A stretch of 64,000 nucleotides of DNA from Symbiodinium kawagutii (GCA_009767595.1 VSDK01001730.1:184688-248687), one strand, 5' to 3'; positions 7,777-17,681 are shown, counted from the first letter of the stretch. Notes: generated by a model from the sequence alone, not told the origin. Translations and numbers: made by a program.

Positions 7777-10700
7777 AGGATCCTTTGGGCTCTGCCATTG
7801 CAGCTGTGGTGGAGCCGCGAACTTTTTCAGCTGCAACCCCTAGGCCCTCAGTGGGCCTTGGAAGTTTTGGTGGTGCTGGAGTGAACGCTTCAGCAGGTGG
7901 GGAACCCAATGACATGCCAGATCATCACCAGCCAGAAACGCGCAATTTGCACCCCGATGATGGGAGGTGCAAAAACCACTCTGGTGACCAAAGCTTCACT
8001 TGTGCTGATGATCGATGGCGAGATTTGTTCCCCATTCCAACGAGCCTGCCTCGAGCCCGCTGCCCAGGTCAGTCCGTCTCCAGCAAGAGGCGATCCCATC
8101 GGGTGCGAGCCTTGGAGTTGCAGGCCAATTCAGTCATTGGTTGCCTCAACGAGATGTACGCCCCCCAGACTAAGTTTGATGGTGAGGCCACGCATGCTCA
8201 ATGGGAATGCCAACACAAGATTTTCCAGATGATCTCTAGGCTGAGAAAACCTGCGGATATTTGTACAGAGCGTGAGGCTATTGAAGAGCTTCTGCACACT
8301 TCCGTCGATTACTCCAATGACGGCCACATTAGCACGGTGCGGCCCTATGACCGGGCTCTTGTTTCCTTGCCACAGACGGGTGACCATCCGGTGCAACTGC
8401 CTGAGGTGATGGATGCAGTGGGCCGAGATTTTGTCGAGGACCCTCTCACTGCTATGATGATTTCTGAAGATGAATATGGTGAATTGATCGAACAAGGAGA
8501 CTTCATCAGACCATACATGGATGTTAGACTTCAGCAGGCCCCCGACCTTTACAAGCAGGACCCCGACCTTTACAAGCAGTTTGTCTCCGACTTGTATCAT
8601 TGTGGGATGTTGGAGTTTACGTCTAAACCTCAGGACTTGGTCACCCCTTTCTTCGTTCGAAAAAAGAATCATCGATTGCGTCTTGTTCTTGATTGCCGCC
8701 AAGCTAACAGAAGATTCAAGAAGCCACCAAGCATGGCAATGTCATCTGGTTCAACGTGGGCCCAGGTGGAGATTCCTCAGGGACAAGTGCTTAGCGTGGC
8801 ACAGAGCGATATCAAGGACTATTTCTATTCCCTCTCACTTCCTACTCCACTTCGTCCATTTTTCTGCTTGCCTTCAGTGGATGATTCGCTGTTGCAGGAC
8901 TTGGGCATTCCTTTGGAGTTGCGACCTCAAGACATTTTGGAGCATCGTGTATTTCCATGTCTTCGGGTCATTCCGATGGGGTGGTCGTGGGCAATGTGGG
9001 TTTCACAGAGGGTACACCAACATATTAGTCTTTGCGCTTCAGGCCTGGATCCTTCAAGGGTGGTGGTTGATGGACGAGCACCGCCTTCACTGGATTCAGG
9101 TGAGCCGTTTATAATGCCTTATGCAGACAACTTGAACGTGGCTGGCACTGATGCAACAAGAGTTCAAGACACAAAAGATAAGATTGTCCATGCTTTGAGA
9201 GGCTTTGGCTTCAGGGTGCACGAGGAGATGGATGCCTCCACATGTGCCCAGAGCTTAGGCTACTTCATCGATGGTGAACGTGGAATGGTGACTCCGATTC
9301 CTGAAAAGCTTGCGAAAGTTCAGCAGTGCTTCAGGTGGCTGGCTAGGAGACCACGAGTGCGAGGCCGAGAAGTTGAGCGCTTGCTGGGACATGCCACTCA
9401 TCTGATGATGCTGCGTAGGGAGTTGCTTTCAATTTTTCGCTCCTTGTATGACTTTGTGCAGGGGGCCTATGATCGAAGGGTCAGACTTTGGCCTTCAGCT
9501 GTTCGTGAGGCTCGGTGGGCAGGTGAATTGTTGGCTTTGTGCTCAACCAGCTTGCGTCGACCGTGGAGCAACGTTGTGACTGCGTCGGATGCCTCCCTTT
9601 CGGGTATTGCTGTCTGCAGGTCCAGTCAGCGGCCTGAGAGGATTGCGGCGGCGGGATCACAACGTGAGCCCTGGCGATACAAAACCAAGCTGACGGTTGC
9701 GCCCAGGTCCACAGCTCTCACTCATGGGAACCCCTTTGAAGATCCTGCCACAGTTAAGCCTCTAAACGTTGAACATGAAGATCCCTACGAGCTCAATGAA
9801 GAATTTTTGGAAGTACCTCATGACATGTTACAAGAAGATAACTGGTCTGAAGCTTTCGCTATACACATGCAACATGCAGAGCATATCACTTTGCTTGAGG
9901 GTCGTGGTGTAGTTGCTGCACTTCGTCACAAGTTTAGATCCACACATGAATTTGCAAAGAAGCACCTGCACTTCAACGACAACATGGCCGTTTGCCTTAT
10001 GTGCTCAAAGGGACGGTCAGGGGCTTTCTCAATGCTAAGAGTCTGCAGACGCATCTGCTGTTTGCTTTTGGCTACGGATAGTCTAATCAGCTGCAGATGG
10101 GTTCCTTCTGAAAAGAATATAGCAGACAAACCCTCACGCCGTTGGGAGCATATCAGAAGAGGAAATGCTTCTGGCTGGTGTAGAGGATCAGAAGAGGAAG
10201 GGCAACAAGAAGCGCAAGTTGGAAGAAATGGGGCCTCCTGGTCAGGTCCATTCAATTCTGACTGCTTGCAGCCCCGCTCCCAGGACTCCCCCATCAAGGA
10301 AGTTGGTGATGCCTCCGAAACTGGTCAAGACTGTCCAGGAGAAGGCGAGGGACCGGGAGAAGTTAGTGCAGAACAGGGTGGATCCATTGAGATTCAAGGG
10401 ACAGACCCATCTCGAAAAGATGGCAGTCTCTGCAGCAGTGGGCAAAGATTATGCCAAGAGGATGACCGACTTTCGGTTGTTCGCAAGACTGCAGAAGCTG
10501 AAGTTGTCCCCCACGAACAAGTTAGACATGGCCTTTTGCTTTTATCTGAACAGTCTCTTCGATCAAGGGCTAGAGTACGGAGAAGGCAGCAAATCCTTGG
10601 CGNNNNNNNNNNNNNCTCTTTCCCAGGATGTGGCCCGAAGCAAATGTTGCCTCGAAGTCGAAGAGCTCTTCAGGGGTGGCAGAAGCAAGACCCTCAACGT

Positions 10701-11357
10701 ACCAGGCCACCTCTACCGTGGCCTCTAGTAACATGCATCGTGATGTACATGCTGGACCGAAACATGGTGCATTGCGCAGCCATCATTCTCCTGATGTTCA
10801 GTGCCTACCTGCGACCCGGAGAAGCGCTGAACCTGCAACGAAAAGACCTGGTAGCTCCAATGCCAGGACATCGAATGTTTGCCTTGCACCTTCATCCAGC
10901 AGAAAGACAAGAAAGCAGCAAGGTAGGACTTTCAGACGAGAGTTTGCTACTAGACTCCCCATATCTCCTTTGGTTGGGACCAGCTCTTCAGAAGTTAGTG
11001 AGTCCAGACGAGTATCTCTTCGATCTGGTGCCAACTCAACTAGTAAATGCTTGGAAGGCTGCGCTCCAACACTTGGGACTTCCATCGAACCATTGCATTC
11101 TATACCAACTGCGGCACTCGGGCCCGTCACACGACAGGCTTCACAAACTGAGGTCGGCATTGGCAGTGAAACAACGGGGCAGGTGGCAGGCAGACTCCTC
11201 TGTAAAGAGGTACGAGACTCATGCACGAGTCCATGCAGAATTTCACAACCTACCGTCCAAGCTGCAGAAACTATGTGTCCAGGAGGAGATCCGATTGAAG
11301 AAGGAGGGCCCAAGATTTTTCGGCCTTCCGGTCAACAGTGGAATGGCAAATATGTGA
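7773..11357 (+). CDS. Reverse transcriptase-RNase H polyprotein (frame stays open into recombinase)
   Basis: RT copies element RNA into DNA and RNase H removes the RNA. RT signs: FFVRKKNHRLRLVLDCRQAN; motif A SDIKDYF (Asp 346); a GWSWAMWVSQR region; and motif C YADN at residues 450-453, where the usual second Asp of YxDD is Asn. RNase H shows all four acidic positions: D606 (SDASLSG), E709 (LLEGRG), D736 (NDNMAV) and D785 (NIADKPSR). Sequence before residue 270 is polar and not recognised. Real pol coding probably ends near residue 793 (about 10150). The same frame is open across 10150-10602 as a shadow of the recombinase N-terminus, and after the N-gap it reads the recombinase catalytic domain. 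Translation may start by termination-reinitiation at the ATGA overlap with gag. Confidence 0.85.
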   Translation: MKDPLGSAIAAVVEPRTFSAATPRPSVGLGSFGGAGVNASAGGEPNDMPDHHQPETRNLHPDDGRCKNHSGDQSFTCADDRWRDLFPIPTSLPRARCPGQSVSSKRRSHRVRALELQANSVIGCLNEMYAPQTKFDGEATHAQWECQHKIFQMISRLRKPADICTEREAIEELLHTSVDYSNDGHISTVRPYDRALVSLPQTGDHPVQLPEVMDAVGRDFVEDPLTAMMISEDEYGELIEQGDFIRPYMDVRLQQAPDLYKQDPDLYKQFVSDLYHCGMLEFTSKPQDLVTPFFVRKKNHRLRLVLDCRQANRRFKKPPSMAMSSGSTWAQVEIPQGQVLSVAQSDIKDYFYSLSLPTPLRPFFCLPSVDDSLLQDLGIPLELRPQDILEHRVFPCLRVIPMGWSWAMWVSQRVHQHISLCASGLDPSRVVVDGRAPPSLDSGEPFIMPYADNLNVAGTDATRVQDTKDKIVHALRGFGFRVHEEMDASTCAQSLGYFIDGERGMVTPIPEKLAKVQQCFRWLARRPRVRGREVERLLGHATHLMMLRRELLSIFRSLYDFVQGAYDRRVRLWPSAVREARWAGELLALCSTSLRRPWSNVVTASDASLSGIAVCRSSQRPERIAAAGSQREPWRYKTKLTVAPRSTALTHGNPFEDPATVKPLNVEHEDPYELNEEFLEVPHDMLQEDNWSEAFAIHMQHAEHITLLEGRGVVAALRHKFRSTHEFAKKHLHFNDNMAVCLMCSKGRSGAFSMLRVCRRICCLLLATDSLISCRWVPSEKNIADKPSRRWEHIRRGNASGWCRGSEEEGQQEAQVGRNGASWSGPFNSDCLQPRSQDSPIKEVGDASETGQDCPGEGEGPGEVSAEQGGSIEIQGTDPSRKDGSLCSSGQRLCQEDDRLSVVRKTAEAEVVPHEQVRHGLLLLSEQSLRSRARVRRRQQILGXXXXXSFPGCGPKQMLPRSRRALQGWQKQDPQRTRPPLPWPLVTCIVMYMLDRNMVHCAAIILLMFSAYLRPGEALNLQRKDLVAPMPGHRMFALHLHPAERQESSKVGLSDESLLLDSPYLLWLGPALQKLVSPDEYLFDLVPTQLVNAWKAALQHLGLPSNHCILYQLRHSGPSHDRLHKLRSALAVKQRGRWQADSSVKRYETHARVHAEFHNLPSKLQKLCVQEEIRLKKEGPRFFGLPVNSGMANM
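10165..11357 (+). CDS. Tyrosine recombinase (integrase), interrupted by assembly gap
   Basis: Integrates the circular element DNA. The N-terminal half (frame 1, ATG 10165) has a basic, NLS-like stretch (EDQKRKGNKKRKLEEM) and a SAM-like core-binding domain (THLEKMAVSAAVGKDYAKR, then LSPTNKLDMAFCFYLNSLF). After the gap the catalytic half is in frame 0: Arg in SAYLRPGEAL (10812-10814), box II as YQLRHSG (Arg at 11112-11114), Trp in RGRW (11184), and the nucleophile Tyr in KRYETH (11211-11213). The first His of box II is Tyr here. One continuous protein needs a true gap length of 2 modulo 3, not 13. The upstream frame stop is TAG at 10114, so it overlaps the end of RNase H. The C-terminus overlaps the methyltransferase ORF. 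Confidence 0.8.
10603..10615. other. Assembly gap (13 N) inside the recombinase gene
   Basis: Thirteen N bases separate the core-binding and catalytic halves of the tyrosine recombinase. The coding frame before the gap is 1 and after it is 0. Confidence 0.99.
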
Positions 11358-12037
11358 TTGAACTGTTCTCAGGTTGTGCTCGACTCTCTCAAGCTTGTGC
11401 GCTTCGAGGTTTTGTTGCTATAGCCTATGATATTGACTATGGTTCTTCCTGTGATTTGCTTCGATCCAAAGTTCTCTGCCGCGTTTTCACCTTCATTCGG
11501 CGACACCACAGAAACATCTCTCTGATTTGGCTGGGCACTCCTTGCACTTCTTGGTCAAGGGCCAGGCGTTGGGATGGCGGGCCAAAACCTTTGAGAGATG
11601 ATGATGAGTTTCTTTTTGGTTATCTTGATGTTCCAAAACATGATGAACACAAAATCCAACAAGGCAATGCTTTTCTCGATGTTTCCTTTGCTATCATAAA
11701 ACTAGCTGACTCCCTGGAGCTGCGATGGGTACTGGAAAACCCGTTTTCTAGTCGAATCTGGTTGACTCCTCAACTCCGATCTCTAGAAGCTGCCTTCATC
11801 CAAGTCGATTTTTGCGGATACGGAATGCCATGGAAGAAGTCAACTGGTTTTCTTTGCAAACGTTTTCCCGCCTTAGCTTCAATTGCCGTCACTTGCTCTG
11901 GAAAGGGTTCTCGCTGCTCTCATTCTGGCAAACGGCACGTGATTTTAGCTGGCAAAGATAGCAATGGAGTATGGTGGACTCGACGTGCACAGCCTTATCC
12001 ACCAAAACTGTGTCATAGCATTGCAAGTGTTTTGTAA
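11273..12037 (+). CDS. C5 cytosine methyltransferase-like protein of the retrotransposon
   Basis: Last ORF of the element, about 254 aa from the in-frame ATG at 11273; the frame is open further upstream, so the start is uncertain and a frameshift fusion to the recombinase is possible. Motif I is IELFSGCARL (residue 29 on), a motif II-like YDID follows, motif IV is LGTPCTSWSRAR with the candidate catalytic Cys at residue 91, the ENP motif (WVLENPF) starts at residue 155, and a VDFCGYGMPWKKSTGF stretch resembles the region after it. There is no DPPY/NPPY motif of adenine methylases, which classical DIRS elements carry. A clear QxRxR (motif VIII) and full target-recognition domain are not visible, so activity is uncertain. 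Such proteins could methylate the element's own DNA. Confidence 0.7.
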   Translation: MCPGGDPIEEGGPKIFRPSGQQWNGKYVIELFSGCARLSQACALRGFVAIAYDIDYGSSCDLLRSKVLCRVFTFIRRHHRNISLIWLGTPCTSWSRARRWDGGPKPLRDDDEFLFGYLDVPKHDEHKIQQGNAFLDVSFAIIKLADSLELRWVLENPFSSRIWLTPQLRSLEAAFIQVDFCGYGMPWKKSTGFLCKRFPALASIAVTCSGKGSRCSHSGKRHVILAGKDSNGVWWTRRAQPYPPKLCHSIASVL

Positions 12038-12080
12038 CATCTTTTCCACTTTTTTGTAAGATCAGTTCACTGTGTGGGGA

Positions 12081-12241
12081 GGGGATTGAACCTGCTGCAA
12101 AAATCGCAGCTGTCATGTTCATCCTGCTTAGCAGAATTTTCCATGCAATGTTGAACATCAAGGCCAGGACTGTGGCCACTTGCAGGAAAAAGCTGCTGGA
12201 CTTGAGCCCTGGCCGCGTTTAATCGGGAACGGCCTCTCATG
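12081..12241 (+). repeat. Terminal repeat B1 (161 bp)
   Basis: Starts ggggattgaacctgctgc and ends ggcctctcatg. It matches B2 (12354-12514, offset 273) with one mismatch seen. It lies in the 3' untranslated part, 43 bp after the methyltransferase stop. Confidence 0.85.
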
Positions 12242-12353
12242 TCTTGAGCTTGCTCTTTAATGAGTTAGTGTGAGATGATCAGCGGCCGAAACATGGTTGC
12301 TCAAGATCACCACCGCCACCCCTCCTCCTCGCATCTTTTCTTTCTCATAGCAT
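12242..12353 (+). repeat. Terminal repeat A2 plus spacer
   Basis: 12242-12309 is the A repeat, the same 68 bp as A1. It is followed by a pyrimidine-rich spacer (ccaccgccacccctcctc). B1 and A2 join at ctctCATG|tcttgag, the sequence expected at the circle junction. Confidence 0.85.
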
Positions 12354-12514
12354 GGGGATAGAACCTGCTGCAAAAATCGCAGCTGTCATGTTCATCCTGC
12401 TTAGCAGAATTTTCCATGCAATGTTGAACATCAAGGCCAGGACTGTGGCCACTTGCAGGAAAAAGCTGCTGGACTTGAGCCCTGGCCGCGTTTAATCGGG
12501 AACGGCCTCTCATG
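12354..12514 (+). repeat. Terminal repeat B2, right end of element
   Basis: Second B copy, ending aacggcctctcatg at 12514, then flanking agaatccatgac. The final CATG pairs with CATG at 5584-5587 before A1. Confidence 0.85.
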
Positions 12515-12890
12515 AGAATCCATGACTTCCTGCATGTGACCGAGTTTTTGATGATTGCACCAAATTACCAATAGGTTGGTTGATAAATGCTGATATGTAT
12601 ATATATATATATGATATATTGTTACAACATTTTTATCAGTCGGTATTGGTTGGTAGTTCTATTTATATGTTGGTCACCATTGGTCACAGTTCTGATTGGT
12701 TGATTGGTGCTGATATGTTAACTCAACTCAAGAACTAATCTATGACAGGCCCTGATGATCCAATGGTCATGATCTCAGTGGGACGTTGAGTTAGTCCTGC
12801 CTGAGGTGAAGCCGATGAAGCGGACGCGGCCATCCGTGACATGCAGGCAGCCATCCGGAGCCGGCGAGGTTTCCCCAGCAGGACTGGTAC
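12515..12890. other. AT-rich spacer, no gene seen
   Basis: Contains a short (at)n run at about 12596-12612 and the repeated word ttggttg. A 12760-12890 stretch is GC-richer (GEADEADAAIRDMQ-like reading) and could hold an exon, but no frame and splice set is convincing. Confidence 0.3.
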
Positions 12891-13012
12891 ATGGTGGTTT
12901 CTCAAAAAAGGGACCCCCCAGTTAAACTCAGTTATGGTTGGTTTATGATCAATCAATTGATGATTAATATTGGATGTGATTTTGGGGTACCCCTATTTTG
13001 AGAAACCACCAT
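12891..13012. mobile_element. MITE-like element, family 1 (best-preserved copy)
   Basis: 122 bp with terminal inverted repeats: left atggtggtttctcaaaaaag, right end reverse-complemented atggtggtttctcaaaatag. Interior words include ttatggttggtttatgatc. Non-coding. Confidence 0.75.
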
Positions 13013-13540
13013 ATAACTATGGCTATAAAGCCTGTAAGGTAGCTGAGCTACACCCTAAAACCATGGGGAATGGTACTATTTGCTAACTGGGGATGCACAT
13101 CTAGGTACCTTGGTACAGTGTTGGTGGAGTGCTAGAGATGATATAGAGATCAGGAGGGGGGCAGAAGTTAGGGATGAGAATTTGGCATAGAAATGCCGAT
13201 GATTGCATGAACATTTGGTCGATGATCCTGAGGCCTTTGTGGCCTCGTTTGTATCCGGATCAATCCCCTGTGCGAGCGTACTCCTCGAATTTCCCACGGC
13301 AAAGGAATTGAAAGAAAGCCCGGAGATATGGTACATAAATACAATTCTTGAAGCACCTTTGCGTGCCCATGTGATTGGTTCATTTTCAAACGCTTAGCTT
13401 ATCCACCGTGAAGACTTTGTTTGGTTGAACAGCTCTGATTTGAACACACTGCACAGCACTTTACACAGCCAAGTTCTTGACACTGTGAATTGCCTCAAGA
13501 CAATTCTTGTAGCACACTCACTCCATGCTTATTGTAAGTG

Positions 13541-13542
13541 AT

Positions 13543-13574
<32 letters not shown>

Positions 13575-13611
13575 GGATTGATAGATTGATTGATTGATGG
13601 ATTGATTGATT
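13541..13611. repeat. (GATT)n microsatellite
   Basis: About 17 GATT units with a few gatg or gata interruptions. Confidence 0.95.
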
Positions 13612-14559
13612 TCATGACCAAGGGATAGACTCATCCTCACTGTTCAAGCCACAAACTGGAAGGTCTAGGAATCCCCTCGGCCGTGGATGCAGGGCCTATT
13701 CCTTGGAAGCAAGCCTATGAGGGTGGGGCCTGGGTCAGGATGGTGGATGGGTGCCTGCTACTGCTAGCTGCTAAGGGCCGCAACATGCCATTTTCCTCAA
13801 TTTTTCGGCATTCTTTTTTGGTGATCCAAGACCATCCAGCATCATTGGGCCAGTCATCAACAGATTCAAACAACGTGGCTGGCCTTGGCAATCTGCCGGC
13901 CCAGTTCCAAACCCACAGTACCCGGAGCAGCCATGCAGAGCAGTCATTGGCAAGCCCGCCATGTTATCAGCGCACCAATGATTGGCACCTTGTTGGAGAA
14001 TGTCTTCAGAATGAACCCAATGCAGCTAGCTGTTCTGTTTCCAGCAGTCTTCTCGTTTTGAACAACACGTGTGGCGTTTGGGGCAGCGGTTTTCGGTCTT
14101 GGTTGTACCAGACTGGCGGTTCACCTCGCATTGCTCGAACCTAAGGTTTTTGACCTGCCTGAAACCTTGGTCGATGAAACTCTGTGTAGCATTGCGGGGT
14201 CAGCGAAGAGATCGACCATGATGACAAGAATCTTCGCCAAATGACCATCTTTATTGAGTATCATTTACGATTCAAAAAATCTTGACTATCTTCAAAACAT
14301 ATGATTAGCTAATCACGCATATTTTCCATTGGAGCTGTGCTACATATGAATGTATATGTATATATATATATACATTTATTTACGTTGCTGTGGTACCATA
14401 GCGGCTAGCACATGCTTAGCCAACCAGGATGAGCCAAGTGTTCCACTGTGACCCTGTGAGGTGAGACAATCCCACTCCAAGAATCCTGAGACCTCGCAGG
14501 ACTGAAGCAGAGGCAGATGAAGCTTCTACTCAACATGAAGTACACTTGAGCATATACAT

Positions 14560-14885
14560 ATCAACCAATTGTGTATATATACATATACAGTTTTTTTCCT
14601 TTTTTAATATGTATAAGTATCGACGGATACAAGTACACATAGAGAATGCATATTAGCAATACATGATGTGTACATAAACATGTCTAATGTACATAGACTC
14701 ATGTGTATATATATATATAGCTTATTATAGATTAGTATACGCAGATCTGTAAAAAGATGGGTGCTGTAAATCAAGCGGTGTACACATGTGTTCAAATTTG
14801 GGTTAGAAAATGGGTGCTAGTGGTATATATGTACATATTTCAATGAAACTACACATGCACATGCACACACACACACACACACGCA
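14560..14885. repeat. AT-rich tract with (AT)n and (CA)n
   Basis: Repeated tatatatata and acatatac words, and a (CA)n run at about 14852-14882. No gene was seen from about 14150 to 15520 apart from these repeats and an open TTTG-rich frame. Confidence 0.6.
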
Positions 14886-15341
14886 TCTTTGAATTAGATG
14901 GAATAAGTCATTAAACTCTCCAAGCGTCGATAGTCATGGGCAGCGCATTGATAGCGCGAATGATAGCCGACTCTGATTCTGAATAAATTGAGATGGACTT
15001 CGACCTCGTGCGCACCTTAGTGGGTCTGAAATTATCAGAAATAGAAAGGAATTTTAGAGAAACTTTGCAGAGAAGATATTTGTCGAATGAGGAGACTGTG
15101 TTTTTTTTTGTTGTTGTAGTAATCCTTCCCCCCTGTCTATCTGGGAGTCGTCCTGCAAATCCATTGGTATCATGTGGTATGATGGATTTGTAAAGAAATA
15201 AGTTTATCTCCATAGCATGATAGTGCCCTGCATCCCGCAAGACTGGCGATTGCCTCGCAGCACGATAGTAGATAATTATAGACATACATAAGGTTCCCCT
15301 CAGATGCGTCTGCAAGGCTGGCATGGCCCATAGGCCATTCA

Positions 15342-15381
15342 GCTTTTTTGTTTGTTTGTTTGTTTGTTTGTTTGTTCGTTC
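15342..15381. repeat. (TTTG)n microsatellite
   Basis: About eight tttg units ending ttcgttc. The Lys/Asn/Gln peptide encoded on the minus strand here is an artefact of the repeat. Confidence 0.9.
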
Positions 15382-15519
15382 TTGCGATAGTTTTGTTTTG
15401 AAATCGCTGAACCATCACTAAGTTGACAATCAACCACTTTATAGTTGGTAAATGCTGGTAGTCAATGGCAATATACCAACAGTAGAGAGCAACATGAATA
15501 GTTGGTAGATCTTGGTAAT

Positions 15520-15645
15520 CTGGCTATGGGTCAAAACCCTTAGTCCCCCTGGTTCCCCCATTATTAAGCATTGTTTTCTCTATGAAATTGTTGGTGATTA
15601 TCCCCCACGAACGTTGGTTGAGAAAATATTGACCCAGCTGGCCAT
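15520..15645. mobile_element. MITE-like element, family 2
   Basis: 126 bp. The left end ctggctatgggtcaaaac pairs with the right end gacccagctggccat. The interior is the reverse complement of the copies at 30968 and 37549 (cattgttttctct, ggtgattatccccc). Confidence 0.65.
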
Positions 15646-16762
15646 ATGGTAATGGCATATCCCCTACTCTTGTTACATTTTATACCCTATCACTAACCAT
15701 TAACCAGCTATAACCAGCTAGCAAGCCATTGTTGTTGGTTGAGGAAACCATCGGCTCAGCTCGCCATGGCAATCGATTGACCAATCCCCATCCATTGCGG
15801 GGCTCCAGGACGCTCCGCGGCTGAGCCCTCCGGTGAGCAGTCCAGCGCGGCGGCCAAGCCATGGGCTTGCTTGAACGGGCGTTGAGCCCCTCGGTGCCGT
15901 GGTGCCCTTGGAGCTGATGAATCAACGATGTGGATTTTTTTGCATGAAAAATGGCTTGATTGAACTGGATCATCCAGTTTTTGATCGCAAATTGCATTGA
16001 GATGGTTGTATGTAGTATATGGGGTCGGTGATATGATCAACTGGATTTAGCTGATGATTAAGAAGTGTATGAATGGTGTGATGGCTGTGATGACATATCA
16101 TCAACTTCTGAACGAACACATGGTCTCATCCTAGCCAACTGACCACCATGAATCACGGGACTGGTCTTCAACGGTTGAATCATGAGAAGTTCTACCGGGG
16201 GCTCATCATGATGAATCACCAGCTCATGGTTCTCCGCCAGAGATGAATCAGCCACTTTTGAAGACACAGTGAATTCTTTCCTGTTGAAGCTCCAAGCCAC
16301 ACCAAGTTGCGTTGACCATTCACCCTGGGTAAACCACTACCAACTACAAACCCAGAATCGTATGGGTGGACCACCAATGTAAAAAACGGTTAAGAACCAA
16401 CGGCACCTTCACCTATGGAAACCATGGGTCGAGAACTTCACCATGGGTTCAACAACTCTGACTTCACCATGCGAAATTCAACTCAATCCAACCTGAACTC
16501 TAGCCCAAGCGTGTCAAGCTCAGCTTCTTCGAAGCTTTGGTAAACTCCACCTCCAACTCCAACTCATCAACGCGAAAAACTCCAACATCAAGTCCTTCAA
16601 CTCCTTCAACTCCTTCAACTTCAGGTCCAAGCTTCAACTCAACCTTCCATTCCTCACTTGCTGCCATACGGTCCATACTCATCACCATACTCATCAATGA
16701 AAAACAGCATACTCCTTCCGCATACTCAGTGGCATACTGGGTCCATACTCCCCTTCAACTCA

Positions 16763-16828
16763 TTCAATTCCTTCAATTCCTTCAGTTCCTTCAATTCCTT
16801 CAATTCCTTCAATTCCTTCAATTCCTTA
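16763..16828. repeat. 9-bp minisatellite (ttcaattcc)n
   Basis: About seven tandem ttcaattcc units with one ttcagttcc. A related run of ttcaactcc lies at 16590-16620. The Phe/Asn/Ser-rich ORFs across it are repeat translations. Confidence 0.9.
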
Positions 16829-16979
16829 AACTCATCAATTCTTCTCTTTTCCTCTCTTTTTCTCCTCCAATTTTGGCATCAGCGAAGCTCTCGGAGGTGC
16901 CAAGCGGCACTGTGATTTGCATCAGCGGCTTGGAGGCCCTTTCGGCAGAGGCGAGCGGGTCGCGTCTGCGTGGCGCTGT

Positions 16980-17340
16980 GAAGCGGTGATTCATGGCCTG
17001 GTGGCTGGTTACGAGGTGGTTACATGGTGGTTCTAAGGTGGTTTTTGGATGTTTTTGGCTGGTTATTAGCTGGTTGCGAGGCAGTTATGGGGTTGAAGGT
17101 GGGTTGTAAGGTGGTTCATGATGGTGAAAGATGGTAGTTTGATGATCTTAGTTGGTAATGGTGATTGTCAACGATGGCATGGCTGACAACTATGGTCATT
17201 GACTGCCAACCTGATTGCTGTTTGCCGTGGCCGACGATGAACAATCATGAGTAACAGTTGTCAATATTTGCTAAATAATGGTAAACATTGCTAATTGACC
17301 GTGAATAATCTAAGAATCATGATTGCTAAACATGGTGAGA
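16980..17340. other. Cryptically simple GGTTGGTTA-rich block, no gene seen
   Basis: Degenerate words such as gtggttacatggtgg and gctggttattagc; G/T-rich on the plus strand at first, then mixed. Confidence 0.5.
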
Positions 17341-17681
17341 CATGGCTGGCGATGACTTGTGGCCATCAGTGCATCAACTTGGAATATATTTGTTTTGGGA
17401 TTTTCATGGAAAAATCCGAGGTGAAAGAAGTGGTGAAACTACACATTCGTTTTGGGTTTTTCAACCTTTAACCTATTCGATAGTGATTACTTGGTGGAAG
17501 GGATTTATGGGCAAGACTGAGGGGTACCAAGTCCAGAAAGAAGTGGCTACTGATTTCTATCACGTTGCGCGCGCAGTTTCATTGCCATGGATATACCAAA
17601 CCATTTTCGAACTTGATGAAGCAAGGATAAGCAAGATCTTCATGCACTTTGGAAATGTTTGGAACTTAACAAACTTCTTTC

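Larger units (their letters stand above)
5588..12514 (+). mobile_element. DIRS/PAT-like tyrosine-recombinase retrotransposon with methyltransferase
   Basis: This element of about 6.9 kb encodes, in order, a small membrane ORF, a gag-like protein, reverse transcriptase-RNase H, tyrosine recombinase and a C5-methyltransferase-like protein. Its ends are split direct repeats: A1 at 5588-5655, and B1 (12081-12241), A2 (12242-12309) and B2 (12354-12514) at the right. That layout is known from PAT-type DIRS elements. The left junction reads tcaaCATG|tcttgag and the right junction ctctCATG|agaatcc. The internal B1-A2 join reads ctctCATGtcttgag, exactly what circle closure would give. There is no long terminal repeat or poly(A) tail. 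The ORFs are largely intact, which suggests fairly recent activity, but a 13-N gap and frame changes leave competence open. Confidence 0.85.

Noticed and set aside
10628..11272. Upstream part of the frame leading to the methyltransferase
   Set aside because: Ser/Arg-rich shadow of the recombinase catalytic domain, which is the real coding frame there.
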